Below, piece by piece: positions 55,988-64,000 of a DNA stretch of 64,000 nucleotides (position 1 is the stretch's first letter; each line of letters opens with the position of its first letter). The notes beneath the pieces are model-generated. The model worked only from the letters and a program-made list of their open reading frames with translations, had not been told where the DNA came from and did no database searches. The position numbers and the translations under genes are program-made. Source of the stretch: Arthrinium phaeospermum (Eukaryota; Ascomycota; Sordariomycetes; Amphisphaeriales; Apiosporaceae); contig QYRS01000001.1 in NCBI GenBank assembly GCA_006503535.1, positions 992,001 through 1,056,000 on the forward strand. The letters run 5' to 3'.

Positions 55988-58844
55988 ATGTATTCGCTGA
56001 TCTCTCTGCTCGCCATGGCGCTTCAAGCGCCCCTGGTCCTCGGCGGTGGTATCGCTTCAGGCGCGTCAAATCCTGGCATACTCGACCTAAGTGCCTCGAA
56101 GTGGACATTGAGCAACCCGGCCATGGATATCAGCGTCCCTGCTAGCTTCCCATCGTATGCTCATATCGACCTCTACGCCAATCATGTCATCGGGAACCCC
56201 GAGTATGGCCTCAATGACTTCAACTTGAGATGGATCTGGAAGCAGAATTGGACTTATACCACAAACATCCCCAACATGTACGTAGACGAAACAATGTGAT
56301 ATCATGAGGCTCTAGTCATGGCTACTGACCATCGGCAGATCCCCTGACTATGATCAAACCTTCCTGTTATTCCAAGGCCTCGACACCTTCACCACCATCG
56401 AGCTCTGCGGCCAGCACGTCACCCACACCAACAACCAGTTCCGGCAGTACCACTTCAACGTCACGGACGTGCTGGCTCACTGCCAAGGCCCGGCCACGCT
56501 GCGCCTCAACTTCGGCAGCGCCCCGCAAATCACCGAGGACATCGCCAACGAGGCCGGGCAGACGGACTGGCCTTATGGCGTCAACAGCCTGTTCACGATC
56601 CCGCACCGGCAGTTCATGCGCAAAGAGCAGAACGACTTTGGCTGGGACTGGGGACCGGCCTTTGCGCCGGCGGGGCCGTGGCTGCCGGCTTTCGTCGTCC
56701 AGCTCAACCGGGGGCAGCAGGTGCATCCGCGCAATGTGTTGGTCGACATTTACCGTGAGGGACAGAGGAACAACTTGATTCCGGATCAGAGCAAGTCCTG
56801 GGTCGTAAACGCAAGCATCGACTACATTGGTGAACCAATCGATACCCCGAGTCTCAACTATGTTCTCCGAGACGCCATGAACCAAACTGTGACCGAAGGT
56901 GCTTTGAGAAATGTCACCTCGGCGCCGGGGGTTGTCACAGGCCTGACGACGGTACCGAACGACGCCGTCGATCTATGGTGGCCAGTTGAGATGGGCCCAC
57001 AGACCCTTTACTGGCTTACGGTAGAAGCGATCGGCCCGGGCAATAGCACTGTAGCCTCAGTGACTCGGCGCGTCGGATTCCGAACTATCGTGCTGAACTC
57101 ACTACCTGTACCAGATGAGGAGATTGCAATGGGTGTGGCCCCAGGGAACCATTGGCACTTCGAGATCAACGGTCATCCTTTCTTTGCCAAGGGGTCTAAC
57201 TTTATCCCACCCGATGTGTTCTGGCCGCGAGTTACTCCGCAACGGATACGGGCGTTATTTGACACGGTGATTGCCGGAAACCAAAACATGTTGAGGGTGT
57301 GGTCTTCTGGGGCCTACTCCCCCGACTTCATGTTCGACGCCGCAGACGAGATGGGCATCTTACTTTGGTCCGAGTTCGAGTTTGGCGATTCCTTCTACCC
57401 AGTCGACAAGTACTTCCTCGACAACGTATACGAAGAAGCCGTTTACCAGGTCCGTCGTGTGAACCACCACCCCTCTCTTACGTACTGGGCTGGCGGCAAC
57501 GAACTGGAACAAATACTCCTATACGCCAAGCAGAACCACCCCAGCGAGTTCCAGCGCATCAAGGGCGAGTACGAGAAGCTGTTCCTCTCGACCCTATTCC
57601 CGGCCGTCTTTGAGAACTCGCGAAGCATCAGCTACTCCCCCAGCAGCACCAGCAACGGCTTCATCTCGCTCAACTTCACCGACGCGCCCTACATGCAGCA
57701 GCGCTACGACGACCGGGAGCCGGGCCACATCTACGGCGACACGGACTACTACCAGTACGACTCCTCGGTGGCCTTCGACACGTCCGTCTACCCCGTCGGC
57801 CGCTTCGCCAACGAGTTTGGCTACCACTCCATGCCCGCCCTGCACACGTGGCAGGAGTACGTGCCCGAGGACGAGCTCTTCTTCAACTCGACGACCGTCA
57901 TCTACCGCAACCGGCACTACCCCCCGGGCGGGCTCAACACGAGCAACTGGCAGAACACGTCGATGGGCATGGCGGAGATGACGGTGGCGGCCGAACGCTG
58001 GTACCCGACCCCCGATAAAACGAATTCTGTCGCCAACTTCTCGGCCTGGTGCTGGACGACGCAGGTGTTCCAGGCCGACTACTACGGGTCCCAGATCCAG
58101 TTCTACCGCCGCGGCTCGGGCCGCCCGCAGCGCACCCTCGGCAGCCTGTACTGGCAGCTCGAGGACCAGTGGGCGGCGCCGACCTGGGCCGGCGTCGACC
58201 GCGCCGGGCGCTGGAAGCTGCTGCACTACCGCGCCCGCGACCTCTACTCGCATATCATTATCAGCCCTTTTTGGAACGCGACGACGCGCGCGCTGGAGCT
58301 CTGGGTCACGAGCGACCTCTGGGAGGGGGTCCGCGGTACCGTGGACGCGCAGTGGTATACCTGGAGCGGGGAGGAGGTGAATATGGAGGGGGGGCTGCGG
58401 GGGCAAGAGGTGGTGGTCGGGGCGCTCAACAGCACCAGGGTGTCTACGACTACACTTGATAACCACGCGGACAACCTCGTCATGAAGGCTAATGTTACGG
58501 CGATTGGGAAACTGCCCAACTCCGAAGAGATAACGACATTCCGCCACACGAATTGGTTCCACGCGACGCCGCTCTCGCAAGCAAAGCTCGTTGACCCTGG
58601 CTTGACACTAGACTATGTGACCGAGGACAAGAGCTTCACGGTGAAAGCGACTTCTGGGGTCAGCGCGTGGACTTGGCTGGACACCCCGGCAGGAGCGATA
58701 GTGGCCTTTGACGATAACGGGTTCTGGCTCGGAAAGGGGGAGACGAGGAAGTTGGGCTACCGGGTCATGCGGGACGAGACGGGCGGTGATTGGGTCAGGC
58801 AGGTGACGATACAGAGTCTTTGGAATAACACTCTGGCCGAGTGA
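55988..58844 (+). CDS. Secreted beta-mannosidase, GH2
   Basis: Two exons, 55988-56277 and 56339-58844, joined within an Ile codon; 931 residues, the usual size of fungal beta-mannosidase A. A signal peptide (SLISLLAMALQAPLVLGGG) is followed by the GH2 jelly-roll, immunoglobulin-like and TIM-barrel domains. The catalytic acid/base is E485 in WAGGNELEQ and the nucleophile is probably E589 in FANEFGYHSMP. Many N-glycosylation sequons (for example NWT, NVT, NTS) fit an extracellular enzyme. It releases mannose from the non-reducing ends of beta-1,4-manno-oligosaccharides during mannan breakdown. The start codon is the ATG directly before the signal peptide. Confidence 0.95.
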
Positions 58845-59718
58845 AGGGGAATGATAGGAGACAACGTAATGGCGTTTAGGGCCTCGTGGTTTCTTGCCCA
58901 CGTCATTCGTTTTCATAAGTACTTAGCACGGGTTTCTTAGCATGTGGCGGGCTCGGAAAACTTGCAAAACCCTCATCTTTCAGCTCAAGGGATACTTCTC
59001 TTCTCTTTGCAAAAGGAAACAAACTGAGTTGGAGGGGAGCCTTGTCGGAACCATTAGTCCTTGGGTCCTAGGCCTTGATCTTCTTGAAAATTGAATAGCA
59101 AGTGATAACCTTCACGCGGCCGGGAGAGCAACAGAGTGACTTGGAGTAGGCTGAAACAGTTCGAGAAATAAGCAGGTTCACGATGTCAACGAGCTATCAT
59201 GGAAGAACGACGAAAGAGATAGCCCCTGCAGTGCTACATGCAAAGAACAGAAGAAGTCTGGGTGATTAAGCAGAGGAATTCCTGGTCGGGTGCGTTTATG
59301 GCTTCAGTGACTGCTTCACTGACCTCCAACATCTCCAGTCATTGTCCAAGGGCAAGCACTCTTGGCACAGTACGCGGAAAAGTCCCCATATCCGCAGCAG
59401 GAAAGTGATGCCTGTTATCAGCCGAACCCTGCCCTCGCCACAATTACATGCATTGACCATCGCACGTCGGATGGTCCTGCTCTTCGGGTACTTTGTGAAC
59501 ATCAGGACAAATAGAGTAGAGAGCATTGAATTGATAGAATAGAAAGAAGGATAGCTCTGGAATGTGATCATATGTACAGGAAAGGCACCTGCCCACCATC
59601 CCAACACCGTTTCCTCCCAAAGCTCCCCACAGCTGCTGTCTTTTGTACAACGAGGCCAAACCAAAAGATGTGAAGATGCAGACGGTGACCTTTTTGAAGG
59701 GTTGCGTGTTGCTCGAGA
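58845..59718. other. Spacer between beta-mannosidase and the gene-debris region
   Basis: About 870 bases with no supported gene. A 122-residue minus-strand open frame (59296-59664) has no family resemblance. Confidence 0.4.
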
Positions 59719-59770
59719 TTATTGTTGGAATCTCTTCCCGCGCAGGCCCTCCTTCATCGTGTACTCGCGG

Positions 59771-59825
59771 ACACCCGCATCTACGTCGACCTCCTCCGTC
59801 TCGAAGTCGACGTAGATGCGGGTGT
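59771..59825. repeat. Perfect 20-bp inverted repeat inside the TIP41-like fragment
   Basis: Arms 59771-59790 and 59806-59825 are exact reverse complements (ACACCCGCATCTACGTCGAC) around a 15-base loop. The left arm makes the extra residues VDVDAG that interrupt the expected TEEV-REY sequence, so the arm looks like a templated fold-back insertion. Confidence 0.85.
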
Positions 59826-59853
59826 CGCGGACACGGGCGACGACGTGGTCGGG

Positions 59854-59966
59854 GGTAATTCCAGCTCCAATAGCGTATATTAAAGTTGTTGCAGTTAAAA
59901 AGCTCGTAGTTGAACCTTGGGCCTGGCTGGCCGGTCCGCCTCGCCGCGTGCACTGGTCCGGCCGGG
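59854..59966 (+). rRNA. 18S rRNA fragment (V4 region), nearly intact
   Basis: 113 bases from GGTAATTCCAGCTCCAATAG through GCAGTTAAAAAGCTCGTAGT to GGTCCGGCCGGGC agree with the universally conserved and V4 part of fungal 18S rRNA, with about one difference from what I expect for Sordariomycetes. It stops abruptly on both sides and cannot be a working rRNA gene. Its sense strand is opposite to the TIP41-like fragment that flanks it. Confidence 0.9.
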
Positions 59967-60156
59967 CGTGTCAGGCGCATGAAGAGGCCGCAGAGCAGCA
60001 GCATGCGCTTCTCGTGGACGCGTCTCTTGAAGCTGAGCATGCTGATGCCATTGTCATCCAGCTCCGACTCGTAGAGGACCTCTGAGCGTAGTAAATTTAT
60101 TTCTCGCTTCTGTAAGGCTCTATCTTCTCGCCGTAGAAACCCCAATCCTCCAGTGG

Positions 60157-60196
60157 GTAACCTCGAATCAGGTAGAAATACCCACTGAACTTATAA
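60157..60196 (+). rRNA. 28S rRNA 5'-end fragment, diverged
   Basis: CCTCGAATCAGGTAGAAATA followed by CCCACTGAACTTATAAG corresponds to the first bases of fungal 28S (CCTCGGATCAGGTAGGAATA, CCCGCTGAACTTAAG). It shows three G-to-A changes and a small insertion. Confidence 0.8.
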
Positions 60197-60223
60197 GTGG
60201 TGGTGATGAGCTCCAGTAGACAG

Positions 60224-60298
60224 TCAAGACGCTAACTTGACAACGTCGTCCTTGTGCTTGGTAGGGAACGAGGGCGGACTGGCCGGTTGGTCAACGCG
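60224..60298 (-). pseudogene. Coding-like scrap inserted between two 28S pieces
   Basis: The roughly 125 bases separating the 28S pieces contain, on the minus strand, VDQPASPPSFPTKHKDDVVK ending LAS-stop. It reads like a protein C-terminus but is not assignable. Confidence 0.25.
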
Positions 60299-60323
60299 CC
60301 GGTTGCAGTGCCGTAACAAAACT

Positions 60324-60490
60324 GAAGCATGTCGAAAAGCGGAGGGGAAAAAGCCGACAGGGACTACCCTATTAACGGAGATTGAAGCGAGAATAGCTCA
60401 AGTTTGAAATCTGGCCCTTGGGTGAACCTCGTAATATGCAGTTGATGCTTTTGGTGCGGCGCCTTTCAAGCTCCCGGGAACGGCACTACA
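60324..60490 (+). rRNA. 28S rRNA fragment (5' domain), diverged
   Basis: Starts GAAGCATGTCGAAAAGCGGAG, runs through AGCTCAAGTTTGAAATCTGG and TGCTTTTGGTGCGGCGCCTT, and loses similarity after GGGAACGGCAC. It continues the 28S order begun at 60157, but only after an unrelated insert of about 125 bases, and it has many substitutions. Confidence 0.85.
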
Positions 60491-60566
60491 TCGTCGAAGA
60501 AGGATCGAGCTGGGCGTTCCTCGGTGCTCTCGCGGAGATGGGGCGTATCAACTCGAACATTTTTTC

Positions 60567-60699
60567 AAGTGTTTGGGTGTTAAACCCTCACGCGTAATGA
60601 AAGTGAACGGAGGTAAGAGCCTCTAGGAGTGCATCATCCGACCCTGATGTCTTCGGATGGATTAGAGTAGGAGCATAACTGCTCGGAATCGAAAAGATG
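60567..60699 (+). rRNA. 28S rRNA fragment (domain II), diverged
   Basis: AGTGTTTGGGTGTTAAACCC, CGCGTAATGAAAGTGAACGG, CCTGATGTCTTCGGATGGAT and GAGCATAACTGCTCGG match the conserved stretch of fungal 28S that lies several hundred bases after the previous fragment. The intervening rRNA sequence is missing here. Confidence 0.88.
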
Positions 60700-60730
60700 T
60701 TTCAAGTCGCCTCCTACTTCTCCTCACCTT

Positions 60731-61175
60731 CGTTAGATATAGTACTAGTATGATCAAAGCATGAAATTAAAGACTCACGTGACTCGAATACCGAGTTCCC
60801 TGTAACGGGACGCCTCGGAAAGTGAGAGCACCGTATTCGTTGTCGGTGCATTTCAGCCGAGATGCCGGAAAAGAATACCAGAGAAGGATATTGGAGAAAA
60901 AGTATCGAAGATGGATGCCGGCTTGTATCAAAAAAGAAGGACCAGGGAAGGATGCTGGAGACGGATGCTGGCTAATGTCGAGGACGAATGCCGAAGAATG
61001 ATGCTCGAGAAGGATGCTGGAAAAGGATATTGAAGATGGATGTTGGCTTATATCAAAGAAAAACGATCGGGGTGGGCGTATCAACCCGTGTTGCTTCCTA
61101 TATGTTCTCACATTCGTTAGATATATAGCACTAGTGAGGTCTGCGCATAAGACAAACGCTCACGTGACTCGACTT
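60731..61175. repeat. Degenerate tandem duplication (about 380-bp unit) with GGATGCTGG repeats
   Basis: The block TCGTTAGATATA...ACTAGT...CTCACGTGACTCGA occurs at about 60732-60786 and again at 61114-61172. Between them, GATGGATGCCGGCTTGTATC at about 60910 is echoed by GATGGATGTTGGCTTATATC at about 61036. Short GAAGGATGCTGGA units recur several times. Many differences are C/T or G/A. Confidence 0.7.
60790..60851 (+). rRNA. 28S rRNA fragment, out of order
   Basis: CCGAGTTCCCTGTAACGGGA, CGCCTCGGAAAGTGAGAGC and CCGTATTCGTTGTCGGTGC match the 28S stretch that in a real gene directly follows the 60324-60490 piece, i.e. before the domain II piece. The 28S order is therefore scrambled. Confidence 0.8.
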
Positions 61176-61442
61176 GGGGGGACCGTGCGGGCCAGATGCG
61201 TTGTGTGACCGTGTGATGTAGGCGGCCATCGATGGGAGGGAGCATGGGGATGGTACTGGTTACCAGAGGCCAAGGGAGCATCTAGCGATGCGAGGTTATT
61301 AGCGACGGGGCGGTGGGCACTGAAGGCGGAGGGTGCTGGCGTCAACGATGGGAAGGGGTCAGTTGGGAACGGGCTGGTGTCGACGCAATACAGTTGACGA
61401 TAGCAACATACACGGATCACTGGACATACCCATAACACAAAA

Positions 61443-61472
61443 TCTTTGGTAGTATAGTGGTCAGTATGCGAG
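61443..61472 (+). pseudogene. 5' half of a tRNA (tRNA-Asp-like)
   Basis: TCTTTGGTAGTATAGTGGTC followed by AGTATGCGAG corresponds to an acceptor-stem 5' strand, the D-arm/A-box and the start of the anticodon stem of a fungal tRNA-Asp. The anticodon, T-arm and 3' acceptor strand are absent; unrelated sequence follows. Confidence 0.6.
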
Positions 61473-61710
61473 TGCTCCTCGCTGCGATTTGATGAGCAGG
61501 ACGCGAAGTGCTGGAGCGTTGCTCCCGCCGTCGGCGTATTCCTCGCAACACTCCTTCGAGCTTTCCATAAAAGCCGCCTTTTCTGACACTGGAGTGCCGT
61601 CCCCGCACGCAGACCTTGGTGTGCATTAGCAAGTGTCAGAGTTCCGAAAGCATTGGGGGCATTACCTTTTTCTTGGGTTCAGATTTCTTGAGGGTAGCCT
61701 GTTGTTTGCG

Positions 61711-61756
61711 AGTGTTTTGTTTCTGCCAGGGAGACTTGGTATGAACCGAAAAGAGG
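61711..61756 (+). repeat. Dispersed repeat copy 2 (partner at 48821-48866)
   Basis: 38 of 46 bases equal the copy at 48.8 kb, in the same orientation. Confidence 0.55.
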
Positions 61757-61994
61757 AAAGGAATGGAGAGGAAGAATTCTCGAAAGGATGATCGAAAAGA
61801 AATGTTGAACGAAAGAGTGATCGTAACAATGTTAGCTCCAATAGCTGCAGTTTAAACCTCATGCCTAGGAGGGGTGCTCGTACGTACACCTTGGTATCTA
61901 TCAGCCAAGGTTTGGGCATCTTTGTCGGGAAGCTCTGGTGGGGTGACTGATGTGAGAAGGGCGTCATCTGGGCCGTAAGAGCTTGTCTCACGCT

Positions 61995-62147
61995 TTAGGG
62001 AAGATGGTTGAGTGATCCCAAGTTTTGTACATCGGGCAGTGTCAGAATCATCCGGGTTCGCACCTTGCTGGTCTGGGGCATGTGAGGGTAGAAGTCGATC
62101 GCCAAGGCGGTGGAGGGAGAGAGAATGGAGGTTGTGATGATCAACAT
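61995..62147 (-). CDS. Possible small ORF of 50 residues or coding remnant
   Basis: ATG at 62147 to TAA at 61995. MLIITTSILSPSTALA looks like a short signal sequence and is followed by IDFYPHMPQTSKVRTRMILT. The frame stays open and protein-like further upstream (STEFYDVL), so it may be the tail of a decayed larger gene. Not recognised. Confidence 0.2.
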   Translation of the reverse strand: MLIITTSILSPSTALAIDFYPHMPQTSKVRTRMILTLPDVQNLGSLNHLP

Positions 62148-63577
62148 CAAGACATCGTAGAACTCAGTAGATGCCGTGTAGGGAGTGACGGTGATGATGC
62201 TTGGACCAAAAAGAGTATACGATGGATGGATGCCAGAAGAACTTGGTAGGTATGTATGGAAAAGAGAAGATGCAAAAGAGTGACACGATGGGATGGATAA
62301 TCCAGAGGCGTAGCATTCGCAGATAAGACTTCTGGGATACCATGCTAGAGGAACTGTTGCCTGGGTTTCTGGCTGAGTTGCGGTCTGGGCTGCCAGACAG
62401 GCAATCGTCCGGATCTGTTGGGAGTGGGGGCAGCTTTTGGGTTGACCACACCGCTTGGGTCACCCCCAACGCACTTGCAACATTTTCCAGTTTTATTTCT
62501 CCAATTACCTAAGACTGAACGAATACCAAGGCATCCGCACTTGGACTCAGTGTTGTATGATGGGCATATTCGCCGTTGCTGACTAATAATAGTACCTGCC
62601 TGCTGTTGAGGCCGAGGTATCTGCTCGCCGTCCAGAGCAAAACATGCAGTTGCCTTGATGCTTTTCATTATGTATTACTACGAGATCACTGGGTATTACT
62701 CAGTGGAAAGAGGGTCCGGTATTGTCGCCTGCTTCTACCTTCCTCATCCGCTGTTTGGGCCGTCCGTGGACAGAGGAAGGAAGAGCAGGCAGTCTACCTA
62801 CACACACAGTACCAGGCCCCGCGTTGTACCATAAGGAACACCTTGTTAGATAAGCCTCCAGGTACGTCCAGGCATGCTTTCTGATCAGTAATTCAACCCT
62901 TCGCAAATCAAACAACAAAAGGAAGCAGCCCAACAGGTTGTCCCTCCATCCCCGTTGGCGCCATGTCACCTGAAGTACGCTCGGTGTTTGCCCTTGGGAA
63001 CCCTAACCAATCAACCGAGGCTTAGTGGCTCTTCTTTACGACCGGCTGTACGTCGACTTTGTTGGCTGATTTGGACGCGAAGATAGCGGTGTTGCTTACG
63101 TTACTGGAAAAACAGCAGAGGGAAGTTCGCCAAAATTGCCCATCTGATCGTTGAGGAATGTCATCCCTCGTTGCGTTTCTATTCCGTTTTACAACGGCTT
63201 CACTACTACAGGTATACTAGGTGTTTGAACTTACAGAGAATTAGAATTGGAATGTATGTGATAATTATTTCAGATTGTTGGTGCTCGTTGTTACTGTCCG
63301 CTGGCTGACGCCATGTGTGGTGGCACAATTGGTCAGTCAAATAGCCAAGAGGCAGTTCCGTTCGTCTACAATAAAACTAACCAACCCACACAGACATCAC
63401 ATCAGATTCCAATTATCTACCAATAAACAGTTCACAGACGGACCTTGCCCATAGTTGAAATGATAACCCACCAGAACAAAGGCCCCGAGACAAATCGAGA
63501 ACGGCCAGGGTTTCTAGAGCAATAGCGAGATCATCTAAGACATTAGTAAGCAACCCCCATCCTGGAAGCTAGGAAGC

Positions 63578-64000
63578 TTATGCTGGTGGTTGTGGGACTT
63601 TCAACCCCGTCGCAATGTCATTCATTTTCATCAAACCAAACAATTCCCACAGGTAAAACCTACCAGGCTCCGGTTTCGTCTCGGCGTCGTGGCAGATCCC
63701 AACAATCTTCTCTAGGTCTTCTTTAGACATCTCGTGTGCCGCATAGCGGACAACCCCGACACAGAACCGGCCCCAAGCGAGGACCTCGTCGACATCGAGG
63801 GTCGCCTCGTGCTCGCGAAACTCGACGGTGGGGTTGAACGTACCGTCGATGAACTTCTTGAAGTCGTAGTTGGCCCGCTCCTGGGTTGTCATCAGCCAGG
63901 CCACGTGCTCGGGCTTCTTGCATTCTGCGATCGCCTGCACGGCATCCTCGATGGGGACCCAGTCCAACACGTTGGCTTTGGGCTCCGGCATGAAGTAGTC
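63578..64000 (-). CDS. Unrecognised protein, C-terminal part (runs off the window)
   Basis: At least 140 residues, ending in LKVPQPPA-stop; the N-terminal part lies beyond 64000. It is acidic and probably helical, with segments such as PIEDAVQAIAECKKPEHVAW and GRFCVGVVRYAAHEMSKEDL. No membrane segment or known catalytic motif is visible. Codon use is GC3-rich and coding-like and no intron is needed within the window. Function unknown. Confidence 0.65.
   Translation of the reverse strand, partial: DYFMPEPKANVLDWVPIEDAVQAIAECKKPEHVAWLMTTQERANYDFKKFIDGTFNPTVEFREHEATLDVDEVLAWGRFCVGVVRYAAHEMSKEDLEKIVGICHDAETKPEPGRFYLWELFGLMKMNDIATGLKVPQPPA

Larger units (their letters stand above)
59719..60082 (-). 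pseudogene. TIP41-like gene fragment (3' part), split by an 18S rRNA piece
   Basis: Reading on the minus strand, 60082-59972 encodes EVLYESELDDNGISMLSFK and continues to KRMLLLCGLFMRL. Then comes foreign rRNA sequence, and 59850-59719 resumes with DHVVARVRDTRIYVDFETEE and ends YTMKEGLRGKRFQQ-stop. Both pieces match the conserved core and end of TIP41 (a regulator of TOR and type 2A phosphatase signalling), in the right order and orientation. The N-terminal half is missing and non-TIP41 sequence lies before it. This is therefore a truncated, interrupted copy. A functional TIP41 gene presumably exists elsewhere. Confidence 0.75.
61176..63577. other. Gene-poor right-end region
   Basis: About 2.4 kb with only the tRNA half, the dispersed repeat copy and a possible 50-residue open frame (61995-62147) noted. 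No intact gene is supported. Confidence 0.4.

Noticed and set aside
60157..60196. RIP as the cause of the G-to-A changes in the 28S 5' piece
   Set aside because: The three changes are not in the TpG (CpA) context typical for RIP, and the other 28S pieces show mixed substitutions.
1..64000. CRISPR arrays, bacterial-type operons or phage-like modules
   Set aside because: None seen; genes have introns, individual promoters and fungal families. The only regular repeats are a microsatellite and short tandem repeats.

Overview
The window is nuclear DNA of a filamentous ascomycete (Pezizomycotina, most likely Sordariomycetes). The evidence is short GT-AG introns of about 50 to 120 nt with CTAAC/CTGAC-like branch sites, GC-rich third codon positions that open long antisense frames, and typical fungal families: PTH11-like rhodopsin-domain receptors, a HET-C-like protein, a NACHT-type NLR, two MFS drug transporters and fungal-type glycoside hydrolases. 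The species cannot be named from the sequence alone. I spliced exon models by hand from splice signals and reading phase.

Left part (3 to 27 kb) is mostly conserved metabolic and housekeeping genes: a secreted GH16 glucanase, mitochondrial GUF1/EF4 GTPase, a zinc-free medium-chain reductase, an MFS transporter, an FAD monooxygenase, a family-16 methyltransferase, the small cytochrome-oxidase assembly factor PET117, V-ATPase subunit G (vma10), a histidine-phosphatase/phosphoglycerate-mutase-like enzyme, a beta-catenin-like (CTNNBL1) protein and a second MFS transporter.

Middle part (27 to 48 kb) is more accessory: a GlxK-type glycerate kinase, a NACHT NLR, a SnoaL-like gene, a short-chain dehydrogenase, three rhodopsin-domain membrane proteins and a large HET-C-like protein. 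Both the NLR and the SnoaL-like gene carry one frameshift, and each is repaired by a single extra G in a G-run. That raises the question of assembly error versus real decay.

Right part (48 to 64 kb) holds repeat-rich spacers (inverted repeat, 12-bp tandem repeats, a TG/CA microsatellite beside a Cys/His-rich hypothetical protein), an unusual P-loop kinase + HAD phosphatase + uracil-phosphoribosyltransferase fusion, a small unknown protein and a secreted GH2 beta-mannosidase. From 59.7 to about 62.2 kb lies the strangest segment: a mosaic of gene debris. It contains the 3' part of a TIP41-like gene split by a nearly intact piece of 18S rRNA, several diverged non-contiguous pieces of 28S rRNA, a 5' half of a tRNA, degenerate tandem repeats and scraps of former coding sequence. 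The window ends inside an unrecognised gene.
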